Shown in pieces: positions 17,647 to 25,072 of a DNA stretch of 50,778 nucleotides. Origin of the DNA: UBA932 sp031548545. GTDB lineage: Bacteria > Bacteroidota > Bacteroidia > Bacteroidales > UBA932. The DNA lies in NCBI GenBank assembly GCA_031548545.1, contig JAVBQY010000022.1:1-50778 (forward strand). Reading direction: 5' to 3'. A program made the position numbers and the translations under genes. Each line of letters opens with the position of its first letter. Within the stretch, counting starts at the first letter, position 1. The notes beneath the pieces are model-generated. The model worked only from the letters and a program-made list of their open reading frames with translations. It ran no database searches and was not told the DNA's origin.

Positions 17647-20369
17647 GCTTGTGCGGGCTTGTTTTTACGGGCTTCTTCAAGGCTTACATATTTTTTTGCG
17701 GCGGCTTGTCCGGCCTGTTGTTCGCGCCAGCGGGCCTGTTTCTCCCGGAGCTCGTTGAGGAAGGACTTGCGTTTATCCGCCTGTCGCAATTCACCTAATA
17801 TGCGCACAGCTTCGGAGGTGTCATTGGTATGGATGACAGGTCCTGCATAGGCCGGAGCTATTTTCACCGCCGTATGCACGGCATTGGTTCCGGCTCCGCC
17901 GATCAGCAGCGGGATGGTCATCCGGTGTTCCTGCATGGCTTCGGCAACATGGATCATCTCTTCCAGTGAGGGGGTAATCAGTCCGCTGAGGCCTACGTAG
18001 TCCGGCTTTTCACGGCGTATGGCATTGATGATTTCCTCACGCGGCACCATCACGCCCAGGTCTATGATCCGGTAGCCGTTACAGCCCAGCACTACGGATA
18101 CAATATTTTTGCCGATATCGTGTACGTCGCCTTTTACCGTGGCCAGTAATACGGTGCCGGTATAGGTCTTCTCGTCTGCCTGCTCGTTCTCCGTCAGTTT
18201 CTCCACGGCTTTTTTCATCACCCGGGCGCTTTTGACTACCTGCGGCAGGAACAGCTGCCCCTGGCCGAATAGTTGCCCTACCCGGTTCATACCCTCCATC
18301 AGCGGGCCTTCTATTACTTTTAAGCCGGAGCCGAATTGCGGCAGTATCTCGTTAATATCTTCGTCAATGAAATCGGTGATGCCTTTCATCAGGGCGTAGG
18401 AGAGGCGTTCGCCGACAGGCAGGCTGCGCCAGCTGTCTTTCGGGCCGGTTGCGGTGCTTGCCGTAGCCCTCTGTTTCATTTGTTCGCCGTAGGCCAGGAG
18501 CCGTTCTGTGGCGTCGGGCCGGCGGTTGAGTACCAGCTCTTCGGTCAGTTGACGCAGTTCCTCCGGAATTTCCGTGTAGACCGGCAGGTTTCCGGGGTTC
18601 ATGATGGCCATATCCATGCCGGCCCTGATGGCGTGGTAGAGGAATACGCTGTGCATGGCTTCGCGCAACGGGTTGTTGCCGCGGAAGGCAAAGGACAGGT
18701 TGCTGAGCCCTCCGCTGATCTTGGCTTCCGGGCAGTTGGCCTTGATCCACCGGCAAGCATCAATAAAAGCAACAGCGTAGCCGTTGTGTTCTTCCATCCC
18801 GGTGCCTATGGCCAGTATGTTGGGGTCAATAATAATATCTTCAGGGGCAAAGCCGGCTTGTTCAGTCAGTAGTTGGTAGGCGCGTCCGGCCACAGCGATT
18901 TTGCGTTCGTAGCTGTCGGCCTGTCCCTGTTCGTCAAACAGCATCACTACGGCTGCCGCGCCGTACATGTGCAGTAGCCGGGCTTTGCGCAAAAAGTCCG
19001 CTTCGCCTTCTTTCAGCGAGATGGAATTTACTATACACTTGCCCTGCACACATTGCAGTCCGGTTTCCAGCGCCTCCCATTTCGAGGAGTCTATCATCAC
19101 CGGACAGCGGGCGATATCAGGCTCCGACATCATCAGGTTGAGGAAGGCGCCCATTTCTTGCTGCGCGTCCAGCAAGGCGTCATCCATACACACATCCAAG
19201 ACTTGTGCGCCGCCATCCACCTGTTCGCGCACTACGCGTAAGGCTTCCTCATATTGCTTCTCGCGGATAAGGCGGGCGAACCTGGCGGAGCCGGCCACAT
19301 TGGCCCTTTCGCCTATCGTTATAAAGTTGTTTTCGCGGGTAATGTGTAAAACTTCCAACCCGCAGGCCGTGGTCACAGGAGCGCCTGCCGGAATGGGTCG
19401 CGGTGGGTAAGCTTTGGCTACTTTCGCTATGGCTTGAATGTTGGCCGGGGTGGTGCCGCAACATCCGCCTATGATATTGATCAGTCCCTTTTCCAGTGAG
19501 CGGGCAATGACAGCGGCCATGCTTTCCGGTGTCTCATCGTAGCCGCCGAACTGGTTGGGCAGTCCTGCGTTGGGATGCATGCTGGTACAGCAATGGGCTG
19601 TACGGGCCAGCGCTTCCATATAGGGCTGCATCTGTGCGGCGCCGAAGGAACAGTTCATCCCTATACTGAAAGGCCGGATGTGTTTCACCGATTCATAGAA
19701 GGCCTCTACTGTTTGTCCGGAGAGGGTGCGGCCGCTTTCGGTCAGGGTCATGGAAATCATCACCGGCAGGCGTTGCTTGCGTTTGTCGAATAGGTCTTCT
19801 ATGGCAAATAAAGCCGCCTTGGCATTGAGGGTGTCAAAAAAAGTTTCCAGTAACAGCGCGTCTACTCCGCCGTCGAGTAAACCTTCTACCTGTTCGGCGT
19901 AGGCTCCGGCCAGTTCTTTGAAACTAATAGCGCGGTAGCCGGGGTTATGGATATCCGGCGACATGGACAGGGATTTTGAAGTCGGTCCGATGGAGCCGGC
20001 AACAAAGCCTTTGCCATCACGCTCTTTCACCGCTTCGCGGGCTACTTGCGCTCCCGCTACGCTTAATTCATAGGCCAGCGCTTCCATCCCGTAATCAGCC
20101 AAAGAAATCCGGTTGGATGAAAAGGTATTGGTACTTATAATATCCGCTCCGGCCTCCAGGTATTGCCGGTGGATAGCTTTGATGATATCCGGCCGGGTGA
20201 GGCTCAGCAGGTCATTGTTGCCTTTCAGTGGAATAACACTATGGGCGAAGCGTTCTCCGCGGTAGTCATTTTCTGTTAATCCATGACCTTGTATCATGGT
20301 ACCCATAGCGCCGTCGAGAATAAGTATACGTTGTGCGGCGGCTTGTTCCAATCTATGTTGTGAAGACAT
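17637..20369 (-). CDS. metH: Cobalamin-dependent methionine synthase, catalytic and B12 domains
   Basis: MetH moves a methyl group from methyltetrahydrofolate via cobalamin to homocysteine. Domains in order are: homocysteine-binding barrel (about 10-320; zinc ligands Cys240, Cys303, Cys304 in GGCCGT), pterin-binding barrel (about 345-600; ITIGERANVAGS), B12 cap (about 650-730), and B12 Rossmann domain (about 735-870; DVHDIG with cobalt ligand His750, GLSGLITPS, GGAGTN). It stops at residue 910 after KPAQACC, exactly before the reactivation domain that the next ORF encodes. The roughly 25-residue linker usual at this junction is absent. The ATG at 20369 was preferred to the 20435 opening, which lies upstream of the promoter box. 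Confidence 0.93.
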   Translation of the reverse strand: MSSQHRLEQAAAQRILILDGAMGTMIQGHGLTENDYRGERFAHSVIPLKGNNDLLSLTRPDIIKAIHRQYLEAGADIISTNTFSSNRISLADYGMEALAYELSVAGAQVAREAVKERDGKGFVAGSIGPTSKSLSMSPDIHNPGYRAISFKELAGAYAEQVEGLLDGGVDALLLETFFDTLNAKAALFAIEDLFDKRKQRLPVMISMTLTESGRTLSGQTVEAFYESVKHIRPFSIGMNCSFGAAQMQPYMEALARTAHCCTSMHPNAGLPNQFGGYDETPESMAAVIARSLEKGLINIIGGCCGTTPANIQAIAKVAKAYPPRPIPAGAPVTTACGLEVLHITRENNFITIGERANVAGSARFARLIREKQYEEALRVVREQVDGGAQVLDVCMDDALLDAQQEMGAFLNLMMSEPDIARCPVMIDSSKWEALETGLQCVQGKCIVNSISLKEGEADFLRKARLLHMYGAAAVVMLFDEQGQADSYERKIAVAGRAYQLLTEQAGFAPEDIIIDPNILAIGTGMEEHNGYAVAFIDACRWIKANCPEAKISGGLSNLSFAFRGNNPLREAMHSVFLYHAIRAGMDMAIMNPGNLPVYTEIPEELRQLTEELVLNRRPDATERLLAYGEQMKQRATASTATGPKDSWRSLPVGERLSYALMKGITDFIDEDINEILPQFGSGLKVIEGPLMEGMNRVGQLFGQGQLFLPQVVKSARVMKKAVEKLTENEQADEKTYTGTVLLATVKGDVHDIGKNIVSVVLGCNGYRIIDLGVMVPREEIINAIRREKPDYVGLSGLITPSLEEMIHVAEAMQEHRMTIPLLIGGAGTNAVHTAVKIAPAYAGPVIHTNDTSEAVRILGELRQADKRKSFLNELREKQARWREQQAGQAAAKKYVSLEEARKNKPAQACC

Positions 20370-20390
20370 ATTTGTTCGTTGATTATCTTT

Positions 20391-20398
20391 CAAAGATA
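20391..20398 (-). promoter_or_regulatory. metH -7 box (TATCTTTG)
   Basis: CAAAGATA reads TATCTTTG on the minus strand, 21 bases before the metH ATG. Only 72 bp separate the two divergent start codons, too little for a cobalamin riboswitch. Confidence 0.6.
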
Positions 20399-20410
20399 CA
20401 AAATATTCTC

Positions 20411-20418
20411 TATATTTG
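20411..20418 (+). promoter_or_regulatory. Lipoprotein gene -7 box (TATATTTG)
   Basis: TATATTTG matches TAnnTTTG, 23 bases before the ATG at 20442. Confidence 0.6.
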
Positions 20419-20441
20419 CAGTCTTCTGAACCCAAAACGAT

Positions 20442-21239
20442 ATGAAAAAGACACTTTTGTTGATGCTTGCTTTTAGCGCATTGCTTGCCTGTGCGGACAA
20501 GACTTCCGCCCTGAAACAGGAATTCCTCCCCAAATTAAACGGTTCATGGTTGTTGACCGATTATATTGCAGACCTGGACAGCACCCATTCTCCGGCGCGC
20601 TCTTACCGCCTGCTCCGTGATGTGGTGGCCATGGCCGCCAATGCTGATGCGCAAAGCGATACGCTTATTATGCAGGCGAGCTGGAATAACCATGAAGGCT
20701 GGTGGTTTCCCATATACTTTGAAGCCGGGCAGGCGGCCCACAGTTTGAAAACCGGCCTGACCGATTATGACGACAGCACCGGCTATTATGAATTGGCCTA
20801 TGATTTCCGTGGTGATGAGCGCTTTTTATTGCTGCATCATTATAATCAGCAGGGCCTGTTGGATACCAAACGTTTTTCCCGTATAGAAACGCCCTCTGCG
20901 GAGCCAAACCTTGAGGGGGTATTCCGGCAGCTGGTGAATGAAAAATTATTTTCGGGAACATGGTCCGTGGTCTTGCCACAACAGGAGCAACCTGTTAATT
21001 TTACCGTAGAGGGGGCCGTATCCGGTCTATCCGCTTACCGCTCGTATTATGTTAGTACTGATTTCGCTATTATGCCGCTTGATTCTCCGGATGTGCTGAC
21101 CTTTGATTCCGGGCAGGAACCGGCCTGTATGGTTTTCCGGATGCAGCAGGATACGCTTTCTTTATACCATGCTATTCCGGAGGCGGAAGGCTACGGTATG
21201 TCCGAAGGAGCATTGGTGTATAAATTAATTCGTAAATAA
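20442..21239 (+). CDS. Predicted lipoprotein, unknown function
   Basis: The 265-residue product starts with a lipoprotein signal peptide (MKKTLLLMLAFSALLAC; lipid-anchored Cys near residue 17). The mature part is beta-rich with many Trp, Tyr and acidic residues (WNNHEGWWFPIYFEAG, GYYELAYDFRGDERFLLLHH). No catalytic motif is recognised. It is divergent from metH with its own promoter and is followed 9 bp later by the DUF4197 lipoprotein, so the two are probably co-transcribed. Confidence 0.75.
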   Translation: MKKTLLLMLAFSALLACADKTSALKQEFLPKLNGSWLLTDYIADLDSTHSPARSYRLLRDVVAMAANADAQSDTLIMQASWNNHEGWWFPIYFEAGQAAHSLKTGLTDYDDSTGYYELAYDFRGDERFLLLHHYNQQGLLDTKRFSRIETPSAEPNLEGVFRQLVNEKLFSGTWSVVLPQQEQPVNFTVEGAVSGLSAYRSYYVSTDFAIMPLDSPDVLTFDSGQEPACMVFRMQQDTLSLYHAIPEAEGYGMSEGALVYKLIRK

Positions 21240-21248
21240 TGCACAGCG

Positions 21249-22019
21249 ATGAAAAAAATCAGTATCCTTACCTTCCTTTTTATCTTATTGACGACCTCCT
21301 GTGCCAATCTGCAGCAGGTGGCCGGTGATATCCTGAAATCAACGGCCGCCGGTACGGGCGTGAGCAATACCCAGAACATTGCCGGCTTGAAAGACGCTTT
21401 GTCCGTAGGCATTACCAATGCTGTGCTGAATCTCAATCAACCGGACGGTTACCTGAACAACCAGTTGCTGAAAATCTTTTTGCCCGATGAAGCCAAGGTA
21501 ATTGTGGACAATCTTAAGTATATCCCCGGCGGACAAAAAATGGTAGACGACGTGGTGCTGCGCCTGAACCGCGCGGCCTCGGATGCCGCTGCCGAAGCCA
21601 AGCCCATTTTTGTCAATGCCATCAAAAATATGACCATTACCGATGCTGCGAATATCCTGTTCAGTGGTGATAAGAGCGCGGCTACTACCTATCTGAAAGA
21701 TAACACGTATAATCAGTTGGTGGCCGCTTATTCCCCGAAAATCGAAGCCTCGCTGGGCAAGAGTATTGTGGCCGGTGTGTCGGCCGCCGGCGCCTGGAAC
21801 ACCCTTTCCGGCGCCTATAATTCCGTAGCCAATTCCGTGGTGGGCAAGGCGGCTAAGCTTACTCCCGTAAACGGTAACTTAAGTGAATATGTGACCCGGA
21901 AGGCCCTGGACGGCCTCTTTCTCTCTGTGGCCAATGAAGAAGCCAAGATCCGGCAAGACCCCACGGCTCGTGTTAACGACCTGTTAAAGACGGTGTTTGG
22001 TCAATTAGATAAAAAATAG
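21249..22019 (+). CDS. DUF4197 family lipoprotein
   Basis: A lipoprotein signal (FILLTTSC, Cys near residue 18) precedes an all-helical domain with the DUF4197 pattern: GLKDALSVGITNAV near the start of the mature chain, then YLNNQLLKIFLPDEAK, LNRAASDAAAEAKPIFVNAI, ILFSGDKSAATTYLKD and a late VTRKALDGLFLSVANEEAKI. The family is widespread in Bacteroidota and Proteobacteria with unknown function. It ends 40 bp before tRNA-Gln, which has its own promoter. Confidence 0.88.
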   Translation: MKKISILTFLFILLTTSCANLQQVAGDILKSTAAGTGVSNTQNIAGLKDALSVGITNAVLNLNQPDGYLNNQLLKIFLPDEAKVIVDNLKYIPGGQKMVDDVVLRLNRAASDAAAEAKPIFVNAIKNMTITDAANILFSGDKSAATTYLKDNTYNQLVAAYSPKIEASLGKSIVAGVSAAGAWNTLSGAYNSVANSVVGKAAKLTPVNGNLSEYVTRKALDGLFLSVANEEAKIRQDPTARVNDLLKTVFGQLDKK

Positions 22020-22042
22020 TTTGTTGTTTTATTGATTTTGTC

Positions 22043-22050
22043 TATATTTG
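22043..22050 (+). promoter_or_regulatory. tRNA-Gln -7 box (TATATTTG)
   Basis: TATATTTG lies 9 bases before the mature 5' end of tRNA-Gln, the spacing expected for a stable-RNA promoter. Confidence 0.65.
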
Positions 22051-22059
22051 CACCCTCAT

Positions 22060-22130
22060 TGTCCTGTGGTGTAATGGTAGCACAACAGTCTCTGAATCTG
22101 TTTGTCTTGGTTCGAGTCCAGGCAGGACAA
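22060..22130 (+). tRNA. tRNA-Gln (anticodon CTG)
   Basis: A cloverleaf can be drawn: acceptor TGTCCTG/CAGGACA (7 bp), short D stem GTG/CAC, anticodon stem ACAGT/TCTGT with loop CTCTGAA, and T stem CTTGG/CCAGG around TTCGAGT. The anticodon is CTG (Gln), with T33 before it and A37 after it. The anticodon stem has a T-T mismatch at its bottom pair. CCA is not encoded. Confidence 0.92.
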
Positions 22131-22137
22131 CAAAATT

Positions 22138-22172
22138 AAGCGCTGAATATTAAATATTTGGCGCTTTTTTTA
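22138..22172 (+). terminator. Rho-independent terminator after tRNA-Gln
   Basis: The stem AAGCGC (22138-22143) / GCGCTT (22161-22166), extended by an inner AATATT/AATATT pairing, is followed by a run of T. Confidence 0.8.
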
Positions 22173-22222
22173 TTTGAGTGTATACGGTATGTTATAGCCC
22201 GCCGCATGTCGTAGAAAAATTG

Positions 22223-22230
22223 TATATTTG
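22223..22230 (+). promoter_or_regulatory. DUF1761 gene -7 box (TATATTTG)
   Basis: TATATTTG, 29 bases before the ATG at 22260. It is the only strong box before the next five closely packed genes. Confidence 0.6.
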
Positions 22231-22259
22231 TGCTATCAAGAATATTAATAATTATTGTT

Positions 22260-22664
22260 ATGGAAACAATTCATGTACACATCAACTGGGGCTGGCTTAT
22301 GGCGGCTGTTGTCGTAAATTTTATTATCGGCGCTGTATGGCATTCTCCGAAAATCGGTTTTGGAAATACCTGGATGCAGGTGTTTAAGGTGGAGATGGTG
22401 TCAAAGGAACAAATGAAGCCTTATATGTTTATCATTCCTATGGTGACGCAATTGCTGGCCATGGTATTCATGGGCTGCTTGTATTTTATGATCCCCTGTA
22501 TCTGGGGACAGCTTTTGGTGATGTGCGCTTTCGGTGCATGGATGAAGGCCGGCCTGATGTTCCGCTACAGTACGGATTTTAAGGCATATTGGAAGGCTGC
22601 GGCTATAGAAGCCGGTTATTTTGGCCTGGCTTCCGTTATTTTTATTTTAGCTTCATTATTGTAA
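22260..22664 (+). CDS. DUF1761-like small membrane protein
   Basis: This 134-residue protein has about four hydrophobic segments. INWGWLMAAVVVNFIIGAVW with the following HSPKIGFGNTW resembles the N-terminus of DUF1761 proteins, which have no known function. The frame opens at 22230 within the promoter box, so the ATG at 22260 (METIHVHINW) was chosen. The zinc-ribbon gene follows after 5 bp, suggesting one transcript. Confidence 0.78.
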   Translation: METIHVHINWGWLMAAVVVNFIIGAVWHSPKIGFGNTWMQVFKVEMVSKEQMKPYMFIIPMVTQLLAMVFMGCLYFMIPCIWGQLLVMCAFGAWMKAGLMFRYSTDFKAYWKAAAIEAGYFGLASVIFILASLL

Positions 22665-22669
22665 GATTT

Positions 22670-22924
22670 ATGGGGAAAAAAATTTGTCAGAGCTGCGGCA
22701 TGCCTATGAAGGATGACACGCTATACGGCACCGGTGCCGATGGTTCGAAAAATGAAAAATACTGCACCTACTGTTATCAGCAGGGTGATTTTACGGTAAA
22801 AGATGTTACGGTGAAGGAATTTCAGGAGCATTGCCGCCAAATGATGATTCAGGGTGGGCATAATAAATTTCTGGCCTGGTTGTTTACCCGTAATATGAAA
22901 CGGCTCGGGCGTTGGAAAAACTAA
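22670..22924 (+). CDS. Small zinc-ribbon protein
   Basis: This 84-residue protein opens MGKKICQSCGMPM and carries two CxxC pairs (CQSC near residue 6, CTYC about 30 residues later) that would form a zinc ribbon. The remainder is helical and basic (FTRNMKRLGRWKN). It matches the putative zinc-ribbon family whose members start CQSCGMPM. The ATG at 22670 was chosen because the frame's earlier opening lies inside the DUF1761 gene. It overlaps the downstream SDR gene by 13 bp. Confidence 0.85.
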   Translation: MGKKICQSCGMPMKDDTLYGTGADGSKNEKYCTYCYQQGDFTVKDVTVKEFQEHCRQMMIQGGHNKFLAWLFTRNMKRLGRWKN

Positions 22925-23628
22925 TCATCATCGGCGCTACTTCCGGTATCGGCCGGGCAGTGGCGGAGCATTATGCGCAGCGTGGCGTGACGGTCGGCAT
23001 TACCGGCCGGCGTACCGCTTTACTGGAAGAGATTCAAGGACTGTACCCTTCATTCATCCATATCAAAACCATGGATATTACGGATGCCGATGCGGCGGCT
23101 AAGCTTCAGGAGTTGATTGCCGGTATGGGTGGTATGGATACGCTGTTCATCAATTCCGGCTATGGTAAAGAATTGCCGGAGCTGGATGCAGAGGTGGAGC
23201 TGCAGGCGGTGCGGGTAAATGCCCTTGGTTTTACAGCCATGGCTGTTGCCGGCTATAATTATTTCAAGTCGGAGAAAAGGCCCGGACATATTGTCGTCAC
23301 CTCGTCGGTGGCGAGTGTGCGGGCGTTGCGGCAGGCGCCGGCCTATTCGGCCAGCAAGCGCTATATGCGGCAGTATACCGAGGCCCTGGCGCAGCGGGCG
23401 CGGCATGAACGTTTGCCGTTGAAATTTACTACCCTGATGCCGGGCTTTATTGCTACGGATTTTCTGACGGGCTATAATTACCCTTTGATCGTATCCTTGC
23501 CGAAGGTGGTGAAAGGGATTTGCAGGGCTATTGACCGGCGGCGACGGGCGGTGTACCTACCTTTCCGTTGGAATTTTGTGGTTTTCTTCTGGCGCCTGAT
23601 TCCCCGGTGGATCTGGGAACGCTGTTAA
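22912..23628 (+). CDS. Short-chain dehydrogenase/reductase
   Basis: A classical SDR fold is visible: the NAD(P)-binding GATSGIG (residues 8-14), NSG near 81, catalytic Ser131/132 in VVTSSVAS, and YSASK (Tyr145, Lys149). Arg33-Arg34 after the second strand suggest NADP(H) preference. The C-terminus is basic and hydrophobic (FRWNFVVFFWRLIPRW), perhaps membrane-associated. The substrate is unknown. The start is TTG at 22912 because no ATG gives the glycine motif at a normal distance. It overlaps the zinc-ribbon gene by 13 bp. Confidence 0.88.
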   Translation: MEKLIIIGATSGIGRAVAEHYAQRGVTVGITGRRTALLEEIQGLYPSFIHIKTMDITDADAAAKLQELIAGMGGMDTLFINSGYGKELPELDAEVELQAVRVNALGFTAMAVAGYNYFKSEKRPGHIVVTSSVASVRALRQAPAYSASKRYMRQYTEALAQRARHERLPLKFTTLMPGFIATDFLTGYNYPLIVSLPKVVKGICRAIDRRRRAVYLPFRWNFVVFFWRLIPRWIWERC

Positions 23629-23647
23629 TACTTAAAAAATTGTGTGT

Positions 23648-24331
23648 ATGAGCTACGCTTTGTTTTCCGAACATATGAAAATGGCTGACCTGGTCTTGGC
23701 CAATTACCGGCTGTTGTTTGTTTTTCCCCGCTTTGGCTTTGGCCTGGGAGTGGGCGAATTGACGGTTAAACAATGGTGTGAACGGGCGCAGGTCTCCATG
23801 CCTTTATTCTTGCTGGTCTGCAATGTGTATACGTTTAAGGACTACCTGCCCGGAAAGAAAGATATTGGAGCTATTCCCCTGGACGATTTGATTACGTATC
23901 TGCGGAACTCTCATAAAGATTACCTGGAGCTACGCGTGCCGCTGATCATGCAGGAAGTATTGGATATTACCCAGCCCGGATTCCGGGAAGTGTTTGAAAA
24001 GTTCGGGCAAAAATACCAGGAAGAACTGGTCGCCCATTTGGATTATGAAGAGTCTGTAGTTTTTCCTTACATTACCGCCCTGCTGCAGGGTAAGAAAACG
24101 GAAGATTATACTATCCACCAGTTTGAAGAGAACCATAGTGATATTGAAGGCAGCCTGAATGACCTGAAAAACATTTTGATCAAGTACCTGCCCGCCGACG
24201 GTGATTTTACCCAGAGTCGAAAAGCCTTGATTGACCTGTCACTTCTGGAAGACGATCTGAATAAACACACGTTACTGGAAGACAGGATTCTGGTATCCCT
24301 GGTGGAAAAAATAGAAAGGGGGATCAAATGA
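23648..24331 (+). CDS. Hemerythrin-like (HHE) domain protein
   Basis: This 227-residue all-helical protein has the di-iron pattern of hemerythrin/RIC proteins: His89 in RNSHKDY, His130-x3-Glu134 in AHLDYEE, His157/His163 in HQFEENH, and His207-x3-Glu211 in KHTLLED. Such proteins bind O2 or repair nitrosative and oxidative iron-cluster damage. The N-terminal 80 residues are a separate helical region resembling the ScdA-type front domain. The ATG at 23648 was preferred to the GTG at 23642. Its stop overlaps the next ATG by 4 bp (ATGA), tying it to a LuxR-type regulator. Confidence 0.87.
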   Translation: MSYALFSEHMKMADLVLANYRLLFVFPRFGFGLGVGELTVKQWCERAQVSMPLFLLVCNVYTFKDYLPGKKDIGAIPLDDLITYLRNSHKDYLELRVPLIMQEVLDITQPGFREVFEKFGQKYQEELVAHLDYEESVVFPYITALLQGKKTEDYTIHQFEENHSDIEGSLNDLKNILIKYLPADGDFTQSRKALIDLSLLEDDLNKHTLLEDRILVSLVEKIERGIK

Positions 24332-24936
24332 GCCGGATAGCAACTTACCGTATTGTAATCATTGAACCCTCCGTCATTGTGCGGGCGGGTATCAGGGAGT
24401 TATTGGAAGAATGTCCGGAATTCAAAGTGAAATATAGTTTTCCGGACCTGGTATCTTTCCGGGAGGAGCCTGGCGCCGCAGAAGCGGATATGGTGTTGTT
24501 GAATCCCTTATTGGTGGACTTTCACCGGCAGTTTGCCGTGCGTTCCGTCTTTCCTGATTATGCGGAGGCGGCGTTCGTAGCGGTATTATACAGTTATGTG
24601 GACCCGGAAACCATAGAAAGTTTTGATGGGTTTATTGATATTTATGACGATGCTCGGCAGCTGGAGAAAAAACTCAAGAAAATACTTGCCGGCCGTCAAG
24701 GGGCGCATACGTATACAGGCGAGAACGCCGATTTGTCTGAACGGGAGAAAGAAATTCTCGTGTCGGTGGCGCAGGGCCTGACCAACAAAGAAATTGCCGA
24801 CCGTCATCATATTTCCGTGCATACGGTGATTTCGCACCGGAAGAATATTGCCCGCAAAACAGGCATTAAGACCGTATCGGGCTTGACCATGTATGCCGTG
24901 GTGAATAACCTGATCTCCAGAGAGGATTTTATTTAG
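24328..24936 (+). CDS. LuxR-type regulator with pseudo-receiver domain
   Basis: Residues 8-115 look like a response-regulator receiver, and 132-190 form a LuxR/NarL helix-turn-helix (LSEREKEILVSVAQGLTNKE, then HISVHTVISHRKNI). The receiver lacks phosphorylation residues: the acceptor Asp is replaced by Asn59 in MVLLNPLL, the acidic pair is Glu-Pro (IIEPS), and no switch lysine is evident. It probably works without a histidine kinase, taking its signal another way. The 4-bp overlap with the hemerythrin-like gene suggests that the partner is the sensor; this is inference. Confidence 0.9.
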   Translation: MSRIATYRIVIIEPSVIVRAGIRELLEECPEFKVKYSFPDLVSFREEPGAAEADMVLLNPLLVDFHRQFAVRSVFPDYAEAAFVAVLYSYVDPETIESFDGFIDIYDDARQLEKKLKKILAGRQGAHTYTGENADLSEREKEILVSVAQGLTNKEIADRHHISVHTVISHRKNIARKTGIKTVSGLTMYAVVNNLISREDFI

Positions 24937-24956
24937 GTCTTGTTGCGGATTTTTTG

Positions 24957-24964
24957 TACCTTTG
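24957..24964 (+). promoter_or_regulatory. ABC-F gene -7 box (TACCTTTG)
   Basis: TACCTTTG matches TAnnTTTG and lies 108 bases before the ABC-F start codon, leaving an unusually long leader for this window. Confidence 0.6.
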
Positions 24965-24989
24965 CAGTATATATTTAATATTTACACCA

Positions 24990-25055
24990 ATGAAAGTGAG
25001 CAATTAATGTTGATTTGACGATTCCGGGGCCTTCCCGGCCGGTTGTTTTATTTAT
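24990..25055 (+). promoter_or_regulatory. Attenuator-like leader of the ABC-F gene
   Basis: Two tiny ORFs overlap at a TAATG: ATG 24990 to TAA 25007 (MKVSN) and ATG 25007 to TGA 25018 (MLI). They are followed by the GC-rich hairpin CCGGG-GCCTT-CCCGG (25024-25038) and the T-rich run TTGTTTTATTTAT (25043-25055). The ABC-F ATG follows at 25073. Leader peptide plus terminator-like hairpin is the known layout of ribosome-mediated attenuation for resistance ABC-F genes. Here the match is structural only. Confidence 0.45.
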
Positions 25056-25072
25056 CTTTATTAATTGTATCT

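Noticed and set aside
20370..20441. Cobalamin riboswitch upstream of metH
   Set aside because: Only 72 bp separate the divergent start codons, and both promoter boxes lie in them. This is too short for the aptamer, and no B12-box was seen.
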